The notes under the pieces were generated by a model. The model did not search any database. It was not told the DNA's origin and was given only the letters and a program-made list of their open reading frames with translations. The position numbers were made by a program, and so were the translations under genes. 38,269 bases of DNA from Candidatus Physcousia equi (GTDB lineage Bacteria > Bacteroidota > Bacteroidia > Bacteroidales > Bacteroidaceae), in the NCBI GenBank assembly GCA_018065005.1, contig JAGHUD010000057.1, positions 1 to 38,269 of the forward strand, written 5' to 3'. Positions 14,035 through 22,470 of the stretch are shown in pieces; position 1 is the first letter of the stretch; each line of letters begins with the position of its first letter.

Positions 14035-17000
14035 TCACTTGTAGTCGTTCCAACTCTTGATGGCAAGATCATCGATCGTCATCGTGCAGAAAGCACGGAT
14101 GAAGGCGGTGGCAAGACGCGCGTTGGTGATGAGCGGCACATTGAGGTCGACCGAAGCACGACGTATCTTGTAGCCATTGGTGAGCTCACCAGCAGTGAGG
14201 TCCTTCGGGATGTTCACCACCATACCAATTTTGCGTGCATGCAAGAGGTCGAGCGCAAAGACGCCGTTGTCGGTTGCCGCATCTGTGGGCCAGAGAACAA
14301 GCGTGTTGGGGACACCGTTGTCGGTGAGATAGCGGCTGGTGCCTCCCGTAGCATAGAGGGGATAGCCTTTCTGATGGAGCAGGCGCGCAGAGTCGAGCAA
14401 GGCAGCCTTTTGCTTGGCGCCTCCTGTGGAGAGCAGGATGCCCTGACCGGGTTGAGGTATGCGATGGCCCACCGAGAGCATTGCCTTGAGCAAGGCGCAG
14501 TTGGTGTCGTCGCCCAAACATCCCACCTCGCCCGTACTTGCCATGTCTACGCCCAGCACGGGGTCTGCCTTCTGCAGACGGTTGAAAGAGAACTGGGATG
14601 CCTTGATGCCGACATAGTCGAAGTCGAAGAACGACTTGCGCGGGCGCTCCACCTGGAGTCCGAGCATGACGCGCGTTGCCAGTTCGATGAGGTTTATCTT
14701 GAGAATCTTGCTCACGAAGGGGAATGAGCGTGAGGCACGCAGGTTGCACTCGATGACCTTTATCTCATTGTCATGCGCAAGATATTGGATGTTGAAGGGA
14801 CCCGATATGTGCAGCTCGCGTGCAATGAGCGTACTGATCTTCTTGATGCGCCGCACCGTCTCGACGTAGAGCTTCTGAGCGGGGAACTGTATGGTGGCGT
14901 CGCCTGAGTGAACACCGGCATACTCGATATGCTCTGAAATGGCGTAAGCAATGATTTCGCCATCTTTTGCCACAGCATCCATCTCAACCTCCTTGGTGTC
15001 TTGCATGAACTTGGAGATGACAACGGGGTGCTTCTTCGAGACATTGGCTGCGAGCGTGAGGAAGCGTTCGAGCTCTTCCTGGTTGGAACAAACATTCATG
15101 GCTGCGCCCGACAAGACGTAAGACGGACGCACGAGCACGGGGAAGCCAACCCGCTTGATGAACTGATTGACGTCGTCCATCGAGCTGAGCGCACTCCATT
15201 GCGGCTGGTCGACACCGATGCGGTCAAGCATGGCTGAGAACTTGTCACGGTCTTCAGCGTTGTCGATATAATGGGCTTGTGTGCCGAGGATGGGCACCTT
15301 CTGCTCGTCGAGTTTGACGGCAAGGTTGTTGGGAATCTGTCCACCTGTGGAGACGATGACACCACGGGGCTGCTCCATCTCGATGATGTCCATGACACGC
15401 TCGAAGGTGAGCTCGTCGAAATAGAGGCGGTCGCACATGTCGTAGTCGGTGGAGACGGTCTCGGGGTTGTAGTTGATCATCACCGACTCATAGCCTTCTT
15501 TGCGGATGGTCTGCAGCGCCTGAACGCCACACCAGTCGAACTCTACGCTCGAACCGATGCGATAGGCACCCGAACCAAGAACTATGACCGACGGACGCTG
15601 ACTGCCTTCTTTCGACGTCTCGTCGTTGGCAAGTGACGAATAAGTGAGGTAGAGGTAATTCGTTTGAGCGGGATATTCTGCAGCGAGGGTGTCGATCTGC
15701 TTCACGCAGGGCACGATGTTCAGTTCCTTGCGCCTCTGACGTATGACGAGCACCGCCTGCTCGATGTCCATCTCCTTCTCCATGCCCAAGGCACGCGCAA
15801 TCTGGAAATCCGTGAATCCGTAAACCTTGGCGGTGCGGAGGATGTCCTCGTTGAGTCCCTGCTTGAGGGTGGAATTGATTTGGAATATATGGAGCAGTTT
15901 CTCAAGGAACCATTTGTCGATCTTGGTCATGGCATGAATCTGATCGACGGTGTAGCCGGCAAAGAAGGCTTTCTCGATGACGAAGATGCGCTTGTCGGTG
16001 GGGGCTTTGAGGGAGGCTTCGATGTCGTCAATCAGGAGTTCTTTGTTGCCAACAAATCCGTGCATGCCCTGACCAATCATGCGCAAACCCTTCTGGACCG
16101 ACTCTTCGAAGGTGCGGCCTATTGCCATCACCTCGCCAACGGACTTCATCGAACTGCCCAACTCGCGGTCGACGCCACGGAACTTGCCAAGGTCCCAACG
16201 AGGAATCTTGCAGACGCAATAGTCGAGCGCGGGCTCGAAGAAGGCTGAGGTGGTCTTCGTGACGGAGTTCTTCAGGTCGAACAGTCCATAGCCCAAACCG
16301 AGCTTGGCTGCCACGAAAGCAAGCGGATAGCCTGTTGCCTTGCTGGCAAGTGCTGAAGAGCGTGAGAGGCGTGCGTTGACCTCGATGACGCGATAGTCCT
16401 CGCTTTCGGGATCGAAGGCATACTGCACGTTGCACTCACCGACAATGCCTATGTGACGAATGATTTTTATGGCCAGTGCGCGCAACTTGTGGTATTCGGC
16501 ATTCGTGAGCGTCTGTGACGGTGCAATGACAATGCTCTCTCCTGTGTGGATGCCCAGCGGGTCGAAATTCTCCATGTTGCAGACCGTGATGCAATTGTCG
16601 AAACGGTCGCGCACCACCTCATACTCTATCTCCTTCCATCCCTTGAGACTCTTCTCGATGAGCACCTGAGGCGAGAAGGAGAAGGCTTTCTCGCAGATGG
16701 CGTCCAGTTCTTGCTCGTTGTCGCAGAAACCGCTACCCAAACCGCCCAGTGCGTAGGCGGCTCGAACGATAACGGGATAGCCAAGCGAGGAGGCTGCCTG
16801 GCGTGCTGCCTCCATCGTAGAGCAAGCTTGCGACTTAATGGTCTTCACGCCAATCTCGTCGAGCTTCTCCACAAAGAGCTCGCGGTCTTCTGTGTCGATA
16901 ATGGCCTGAACGGGGGTTCCTAACACCTTCACGCCATACTTGTCGAGCACACCGCTGCGATAGAGTTCGACACCGCAGTTGAGCGCCGTCTGACCACCAA

Positions 17001-18498
17001 AGGAGAGCAAGATGCCTTCAGGGCGCTCCTTCTCAATGACTCTTTCGACGAAATAGGGAGTAACCGGCAAGAAATAAACCTCGTCTGCCACACCGTCGGA
17101 GGTCTGAACCGTGGCGATGTTGGGATTGATGAGAACGGTCTTGATGCCCTCTTCGCGCAGGGCTTTCAGTGCCTGACTGCCAGAATAGTCAAACTCACCG
17201 GCTTCGCCAATCTTCAAGGCACCCGAACCAAGCAGCAACACCTTGGCGGGCAGGGCGGGTGAGCCTTCTGCATCGGCTGATGCAGAACGGGGTGAGCACA
17301 GAAGCCCGTCTGCCTGCTGTTCGCCTGAGAGCAGGCGCACAAACTCGTCAAACATGAACTCTGTGTCGATGGGACCGGCACAGGCTTCGGGATGGAACTG
17401 CGCCGAGAACCAAGGGTATGTCTTATGTCGTATACCCTCGTTAGAGCCATCGTTCATGTTTGTAAAGAGCGCTTGCCAATCGTTGGGCAGCGTCTTGTCG
17501 TCGACGGCGTAGCCATGATTCTGTGTGGTGATGAAGCAGTGAGTGGTGCCTACAAGGCGCACCGGCTGGTTGTGCGAACGATGGCCATACTTCAGTTTAT
17601 AGACGTCGGCTCCTGCTGCCTTTGCCATAAGCTGATTGCCCATACAGATACCCATAATGGGACGTACGCTGGCGGCGTCTTCTTTTGCCATTTCCTGCTG
17701 CATGAACTTGCGGATGTTGTCGACTGCTGCGACGCATGTGTTGGGGTCGCCAGGACCGTTGGCGAGGAAAAGACCATCAAACTGAAGCGTGTTGAAATCA
17801 TAGTCCCAAGGGACGCGAACGACGTCTACGCCACGACGCAGGAGACACCTGATGATATTGTGCTTCACGCCACAGTCCACGAGCACAACACGTTTTGGCT
17901 GATCTGCGCAGTATGGCTCATGGATAGTATCTGTCACATTAGGCTGTTCGCAAAAAGCTGATGCCTTGTATTCGATCACCTCCTTGCAACTCACCTCTGC
18001 CACAAAATTGACGTCGCCATACGAACCGAAATCTATGTTGCCACCTGCATGGACGGATGAGGTCTGTGCGTCGCACATTTCTATCTTACCCATCATCACG
18101 CCGTGCTCGCGCAGCACCTTGGTGAGCTGACGGGTGTCGATGCCAGTGATGGCAGGTATTTGTTCGCGCTTGAGCCACTCAGAGAGGCTCTCCTTGGCGT
18201 TCCAGTGCGAAAACTCTGTGCTATAGTCTTGGCAAACGAGTGCCCGCACGTGGATCTGTTCGCTCTCCATGAAACGCGAAAGTCCATTGGCTTCGCCTTG
18301 AAGGGCTGGTACACCGTAGTTGCCCACCAAGGGGTAGGTGAGCACCATGATTTGTCCGGCATAGGATGGGTCGGTGAGGCTTTCGGGATAACCCATCATG
18401 GCTGTGTTGAAGACGACCTCTCCACACACATCTTGTTCGAATCCGAAAGAGGCACCTTCAAAGATGGTGCCATCTTCCAATATGAGTCTTGCTTTCAT
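14035..18498 (-). CDS. carAB: Carbamoyl-phosphate synthase, fused small and large subunits (CarA-CarB)
   Basis: One uninterrupted frame of 1487 codons makes carbamoyl phosphate from glutamine, bicarbonate and ATP for pyrimidines and arginine. Residues 1-390 are CarA: N-terminal domain, then a class I glutaminase with GICMGNQ (Cys285) and QFHPEA (His369, Glu371). A linker of about 28 residues (390-417, SADAEGSPALPAK) leads into CarB: first ATP-grasp half from about 418 (LLLGSGALKIGEAGEFDYSG), oligomerisation region, second half from about 970 (VIVLGSGAYRIGSSVEFDW), and an MGS-like allosteric domain from about 1350. Bacterial CarA and CarB are normally separate chains; the fusion and wording such as SLKGWKEIEYEVVRD, DPLGIHTGESIVIAPSQT and NYNPETVSTDYDMCDRLYFD recall animal CAD/CPS1. 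It is the last gene of the minus-strand block, 135 bases after pyrG. Confidence 0.96.
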   Translation of the reverse strand: MKARLILEDGTIFEGASFGFEQDVCGEVVFNTAMMGYPESLTDPSYAGQIMVLTYPLVGNYGVPALQGEANGLSRFMESEQIHVRALVCQDYSTEFSHWNAKESLSEWLKREQIPAITGIDTRQLTKVLREHGVMMGKIEMCDAQTSSVHAGGNIDFGSYGDVNFVAEVSCKEVIEYKASAFCEQPNVTDTIHEPYCADQPKRVVLVDCGVKHNIIRCLLRRGVDVVRVPWDYDFNTLQFDGLFLANGPGDPNTCVAAVDNIRKFMQQEMAKEDAASVRPIMGICMGNQLMAKAAGADVYKLKYGHRSHNQPVRLVGTTHCFITTQNHGYAVDDKTLPNDWQALFTNMNDGSNEGIRHKTYPWFSAQFHPEACAGPIDTEFMFDEFVRLLSGEQQADGLLCSPRSASADAEGSPALPAKVLLLGSGALKIGEAGEFDYSGSQALKALREEGIKTVLINPNIATVQTSDGVADEVYFLPVTPYFVERVIEKERPEGILLSFGGQTALNCGVELYRSGVLDKYGVKVLGTPVQAIIDTEDRELFVEKLDEIGVKTIKSQACSTMEAARQAASSLGYPVIVRAAYALGGLGSGFCDNEQELDAICEKAFSFSPQVLIEKSLKGWKEIEYEVVRDRFDNCITVCNMENFDPLGIHTGESIVIAPSQTLTNAEYHKLRALAIKIIRHIGIVGECNVQYAFDPESEDYRVIEVNARLSRSSALASKATGYPLAFVAAKLGLGYGLFDLKNSVTKTTSAFFEPALDYCVCKIPRWDLGKFRGVDRELGSSMKSVGEVMAIGRTFEESVQKGLRMIGQGMHGFVGNKELLIDDIEASLKAPTDKRIFVIEKAFFAGYTVDQIHAMTKIDKWFLEKLLHIFQINSTLKQGLNEDILRTAKVYGFTDFQIARALGMEKEMDIEQAVLVIRQRRKELNIVPCVKQIDTLAAEYPAQTNYLYLTYSSLANDETSKEGSQRPSVIVLGSGAYRIGSSVEFDWCGVQALQTIRKEGYESVMINYNPETVSTDYDMCDRLYFDELTFERVMDIIEMEQPRGVIVSTGGQIPNNLAVKLDEQKVPILGTQAHYIDNAEDRDKFSAMLDRIGVDQPQWSALSSMDDVNQFIKRVGFPVLVRPSYVLSGAAMNVCSNQEELERFLTLAANVSKKHPVVISKFMQDTKEVEMDAVAKDGEIIAYAISEHIEYAGVHSGDATIQFPAQKLYVETVRRIKKISTLIARELHISGPFNIQYLAHDNEIKVIECNLRASRSFPFVSKILKINLIELATRVMLGLQVERPRKSFFDFDYVGIKASQFSFNRLQKADPVLGVDMASTGEVGCLGDDTNCALLKAMLSVGHRIPQPGQGILLSTGGAKQKAALLDSARLLHQKGYPLYATGGTSRYLTDNGVPNTLVLWPTDAATDNGVFALDLLHARKIGMVVNIPKDLTAGELTNGYKIRRASVDLNVPLITNARLATAFIRAFCTMTIDDLAIKSWNDYK

Positions 18499-18633
18499 TG
18501 TTGGTTTGTTTTATTTTTTAATGTATTTTTCCGAGTGGGAAGGCAAAGGGTAGACTGCCCTTGGCACAGGTAGATTCGGTGAGTCGTTATGGCTTATGAA
18601 GCGCTCTCGCATTGTTTCGGCTGAGCATCTCCC

Positions 18634-20298
18634 TTAAAGGCAATGCTTGACAAAGTCCATAAACAGCGGGTGAGGATGCAAGACGGTGCTTGAATACTCG
18701 GGGTGGAACTGCACGCCCACATACCAAGGATGCTCAGCCACCTCAACAATCTCCACGAGGTCGCTCTCAGGGTTACGCCCCGTGCATTGCATACCGTTCT
18801 GCTCATAGTCTTGCTCGTACTTGTTGTTGAACTCATAACGGTGGCGATGACGCTCGGAGATGAAGGATGGGCCATCGGCAACGGCGCACTGTGAGGAGGG
18901 AGCATAGGCGGTTGCCACCCGACTGCCCGCACGAAGCGAGCATCTGTAGGCTCCGAGGCGCATCGTTCCGCCCATGGTTCCGCCGTTGACGTTCTGCTTC
19001 TGCTCCTCCATGATGTCTATGACCGGATGCGTTGTATGCCTATCCATCTCCGTCGAATTGGCATCGGTAAAGTGCAAGACATTGCGTGCAAACTCAATCA
19101 CCATCATCTGCATGCCCAAGCAGATGCCCAACGTGGGGATGCCGTGCGTGCGGGTGTAGTGAGCAGCCACTATCTTGCCTTCGATGCCACGATGCCCAAA
19201 TCCGGGACAGATGAGCACGCCCTGCATACCACTGAGTTGCTCTGCAACGTTCGACTCGTCGATGTGCTCACTGTTGACAAACTCTATCTTCACCTTGACA
19301 TCCTCATACACACCAGCCAGCGACAGACTCTCACGAATGCTCTTGTAGGCATCTTGCAAATCATACTTGCCCACAAGCGCTACGTGCAATTCTTTCGTGA
19401 GCTTGCGCTGCTTTTCGAGGAAGTTGCGCCATGGGCCGAGGGCTGGCGTCTCGCCCACAGGGATGCCAAACTTTCGGAGCAAGGCAGCATCGAGTCCCTG
19501 GCGTTGCATGTTGACGGGCACCTCATAGATGCTCGGCAGATCCTCGCTCTGCACGACGCATTCGAGTTCTACGTTGCAAAAGGAGGCAACCTTCATGCGG
19601 ACATTGTCGGAGAGATGCTTTTCTGTGCGCAGAATGAGTATGTCGGGCTGGATGCCCATCCCTTGCATCTCCTTCACGCTATGCTGTGTGGGCTTCGTCT
19701 TGAGTTCGCTGGCTGCTTTGAGGTAGGGAACATAGGTGAGGTGCACACAGACGGCATCGCGCCCTAACTCCCATCGCAGCTGGCGGATGGCTTCCATAAA
19801 GGGTGCCGACTCGATGTCGCCAATCGTTCCACCAACCTCCGTGATGATGAAATCGAAAGTATTGCTTGTGCTACCACCTGCTTGTCTCTGATTGTTGGCA
19901 TCAAAATCGCCAGCGCGCAACATCCTGCGTTTGATCTCGTCAGTGATGTGTGGCACCACCTGAATCGTTCTGCCAAGATAGTCTCCTCGGCGCTCTCTGT
20001 CGATGACTGTTTTGTAGATGCGGCCTGTGGTGACCGAATTGTCGCGAGTTGTTCGGATACCGGTGAAACGCTCGTAATGACCGAGGTCAAGGTCGGTTTC
20101 CATGCCGTCTTCCGTCACATAGCACTCGCCATGCTCATAGGGATTCAGCGTTCCGGGGTCGATGTTGATATATGGGTCGAACTTTTGGATGGTCACGCTG
20201 TAGCCTCGTGCTTGCAGCAACTTGCCTATGCTGGAAGAGATGATGCCTTTTCCCAGACTTGATACGACTCCTCCGGTTACAAAGATATATTTTGACAT
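18634..20298 (-). CDS. pyrG: CTP synthase
   Basis: A 554-residue cytoplasmic enzyme converting UTP to CTP with ATP and glutamine. The N-terminal amidoligase domain opens with the family signature KYIFVTGGVVSSLGKGI (P-loop) and has DPYINIDPGTLNPYEHGECY and the GGTIGDIES loop (about residues 156-164). The C-terminal class I glutaminase has GICLGMQ with Cys393 and the FHPEY His532/Glu534 pair. An insertion-like stretch around residues 450-475 (RAGSRVATAYAPSSQC) separates conserved parts and is not unusual in length for Bacteroidales. It is 94 bases after the PurF-like gene and precedes carAB, joining two steps of pyrimidine synthesis. Confidence 0.97.
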   Translation of the reverse strand: MSKYIFVTGGVVSSLGKGIISSSIGKLLQARGYSVTIQKFDPYINIDPGTLNPYEHGECYVTEDGMETDLDLGHYERFTGIRTTRDNSVTTGRIYKTVIDRERRGDYLGRTIQVVPHITDEIKRRMLRAGDFDANNQRQAGGSTSNTFDFIITEVGGTIGDIESAPFMEAIRQLRWELGRDAVCVHLTYVPYLKAASELKTKPTQHSVKEMQGMGIQPDILILRTEKHLSDNVRMKVASFCNVELECVVQSEDLPSIYEVPVNMQRQGLDAALLRKFGIPVGETPALGPWRNFLEKQRKLTKELHVALVGKYDLQDAYKSIRESLSLAGVYEDVKVKIEFVNSEHIDESNVAEQLSGMQGVLICPGFGHRGIEGKIVAAHYTRTHGIPTLGICLGMQMMVIEFARNVLHFTDANSTEMDRHTTHPVIDIMEEQKQNVNGGTMGGTMRLGAYRCSLRAGSRVATAYAPSSQCAVADGPSFISERHRHRYEFNNKYEQDYEQNGMQCTGRNPESDLVEIVEVAEHPWYVGVQFHPEYSSTVLHPHPLFMDFVKHCL

Positions 20299-20392
20299 AT
20301 CAGATTACTTTTGTTGTTGTTGTTTGATTCTTCAGTTTGGAAGCGTGCTGTCAAGCCGACTGCTTCCTTTCTTTCTATCTCGTTTTCTCTTC

Positions 20393-22303
20393 TCATTTAT
20401 CCATTTGCTCCAGCAGCAACTTGAGACCGCCAGAGGTGGGATAGTGCCCTGTGAAATACCAGTCGCCAGCATGGTTGGGTATGGCTTGGTGGAGACCTTC
20501 TATGCTTTGGAAAACAAATTGTATGGGGATGTCGACACCTTGTGGTCGAAGCAGATTGACCATTTCTTCGGACAGCTCCTCGGGCGTAAATGCGGCATAG
20601 AGTTCGCGCACAGGATTGTCAGATGGCTCCTTTTGGGCAAGCTCTTCCTTGCAACGGAGATTGACCGTGGTGTGGAGGTCGTGCAACCCGCGTTTATTGA
20701 CAAGCGAAAGACATGCTTGATAGGCAATGAGGTCATCTATGCGCGACATGTCGATGCCATAGAAGTCGGGATAGCGTATCTGCGGAGCAGAAGACACGAT
20801 GACCAGTTTTTTGGGGTGCAGACGATCAAGAATGCGGATGATGCTCTCGCGCAAAGTTGTGCCGCGCACGATGGAGTCGTCGATGATGACAAGATTGTCC
20901 ACATAAGGACGTAAACTGCCGTATGTGATATCATAGACGTGCGCTGCCAGGTCGTTGCGCGCACCGCCCTCTGTGATAAAGGTGCGTAGCTTAATGTCCT
21001 TGGAGATTACCTTCTCGCTTCGTATGTCGGGAAATTGATCACGCAAGGCTTCGAGCATACCCAGATATGCCACTTCTGCCGTATTGGGAATGAATGAAAA
21101 GACGGTGTGCTCCACGTCACAGTCGATCGCCTTGAGGATATTGGGGACAAGATTGCGCCCGAGTGCCTTGCGCTCCTGATAGATGTCAGAATCGTTGCCA
21201 CGGCTGAAATAGATGCGCTCAAAAGAACATGGTTTGACGCTCTGAAAGGCGGGCTGTGGCGATTGGAGAGACGAGGGTGAGGTGGGGGAAGACGAGGGTG
21301 AGGTGTGAAGATCAGAATGTGGCGATTGGAGAGAAGAGGGTGAGATTTGAAGGCGTGACGATGGTATGGGGAATTGTATGATTTGCTGTAGGCGCACCTT
21401 CGCAGATGCGTCAACAAGCAATGCTTGTCCGGGCTGCAACTCTTGTACCTGTTCGAGAGCGAGGTCGAAGGTTGTCTGCAAAACGGGTCTTTCACTCGCC
21501 ACCGCAACAATCTCGTCGTCGGCATAGTAGAAAGCAGGACGTATGCCCCACGGATCGCGCATGGTGAAAAGTTCACCGCTTCCTGTTATGCCACAGAGCA
21601 CATAACCGCCATCAAAAATGGGTTTCTGAGCAGCTTTGTCGAATGTGGAAGTTGTCAGGACATTGGCCATGTCCATGTGTTTGTCTATGTAGTCTGTGAT
21701 GTCCTTACCGTCCAATCCTTTATCAACCGCCGCTTGGTAGTTGCGCTCACTCTCACGATCCAGTCGATGTCCAATCCATTCGAGCATGATGTAGGAATCG
21801 CTATAGATGCGTGGACATTGCCCTTGATTGGTGATTCGTTCGAAAATTTCATGAACGTTTGTCATGTTGAAGTTTCCACAAAGGCAAAGATTCTTGGCGC
21901 GCCAGTTGTTGCGGCGGAGAAAAGGATGAACATACTTTAAGCCACCCTTGCCCGTTGTACTGTAGCGAAGGTGGCCCATATAGAGTTCGCCCAGGAAGGG
22001 AATACTTCCTTGCGGGTCATCTGGATCGGGATGCGAAGCCTGGCGATGCGCGGAGTCAAAAACAGCGGTTATGGCGTTCTTGCCTTCTGCCTTTTGGCGA
22101 AACATGTATTCGTGTCCGGGTTGTGCACCGAGTTTGACACAGGCGATGCCGGCTCCTTCTTGTCCGCGATTATGCTGCTTCTCCATCATCAGATATAGCT
22201 TGTTGAGCGCATATCGTTGCGTGCCGTACTTCTGCTCAAAATACGATAACGGTTTGAGCAGTCGTATCATGGCTATGCCACATTCATGTTTGAGGGAATC
22301 CAT
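20393..22303 (-). CDS. purF: Amidophosphoribosyltransferase family protein (PurF-like) with Ser/Pro-rich insert
   Basis: A 636-residue protein. The N-terminal class II glutaminase begins MDSLKHECGIA; Cys8 would be the N-terminal nucleophile after removal of a seven-residue propeptide. GHLRYSTTGKGG (about 110-121) and CGNFNMTN (about 142-149) match the PurF glutaminase pocket. The C-terminal phosphoribosyltransferase has the PRPP loop VIIDDSIVRGTTLRE (472-486). It would form phosphoribosylamine from PRPP and glutamine, the first committed purine step. It is over 100 residues longer than E. coli PurF; part of the excess is a Ser/Pro/Gln-rich insert at about 312-354 encoded by short DNA repeats. 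Bacteroidales can have more than one PurF-type protein, so this may be a paralogue rather than the main enzyme. Confidence 0.85.
   Translation of the reverse strand: MDSLKHECGIAMIRLLKPLSYFEQKYGTQRYALNKLYLMMEKQHNRGQEGAGIACVKLGAQPGHEYMFRQKAEGKNAITAVFDSAHRQASHPDPDDPQGSIPFLGELYMGHLRYSTTGKGGLKYVHPFLRRNNWRAKNLCLCGNFNMTNVHEIFERITNQGQCPRIYSDSYIMLEWIGHRLDRESERNYQAAVDKGLDGKDITDYIDKHMDMANVLTTSTFDKAAQKPIFDGGYVLCGITGSGELFTMRDPWGIRPAFYYADDEIVAVASERPVLQTTFDLALEQVQELQPGQALLVDASAKVRLQQIIQFPIPSSRLQISPSSLQSPHSDLHTSPSSSPTSPSSLQSPQPAFQSVKPCSFERIYFSRGNDSDIYQERKALGRNLVPNILKAIDCDVEHTVFSFIPNTAEVAYLGMLEALRDQFPDIRSEKVISKDIKLRTFITEGGARNDLAAHVYDITYGSLRPYVDNLVIIDDSIVRGTTLRESIIRILDRLHPKKLVIVSSAPQIRYPDFYGIDMSRIDDLIAYQACLSLVNKRGLHDLHTTVNLRCKEELAQKEPSDNPVRELYAAFTPEELSEEMVNLLRPQGVDIPIQFVFQSIEGLHQAIPNHAGDWYFTGHYPTSGGLKLLLEQMDK
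21255..21344. repeat. Short tandem repeats inside the PurF-like gene
   Basis: On the plus strand TGTGGCGATTGGAGAG-A-C/A-GAGGGTGAG is found at 21255-21280 and 21319-21344, with a partial unit GACGAGGGTGAGGTG between (21291-21305). In the coding strand the units give the SPSSLQSP repeats of the interdomain insert. They keep the reading frame. Confidence 0.75.
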
Positions 22304-22365
22304 AGGTTGGGTTTATGAATAAAAGGGTGAGTGATGATATAATTAACAATGCTGAAATGTTGGAG

Positions 22366-22397
22366 GTAGGAGCTCCATCTCACGACGGAGCGCCTAC
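22366..22397. other. Hairpin between asnB and the PurF-like gene
   Basis: GTAGGAGCTCC (22366-22376) pairs with GGAGCGCCTAC (22387-22397), 11 bp with one A-G mismatch, around a 10-base loop. There is no T-run on the minus strand after it. Possibly an RNA-processing or partial termination site inside the operon, or a small dispersed repeat. Confidence 0.5.
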
Positions 22398-22470
22398 ATA
22401 ATAAAACAACCAACAAAAGTCGGAATTACATCGGCTGGAGCCGAAAACCAAACTTTATTCTTCATTACTA

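Noticed and set aside
13745..14060. Plus-strand frames downstream of carAB
   Set aside because: Two overlapping frames in different phases run into the carAB 3' end, with no start signals or family resemblance.
16250..16450. Frameshift or split between CarB halves
   Set aside because: The minus-strand frame is uninterrupted through all ATP-grasp motifs, and the shadow frames on the other strand have no coding character.
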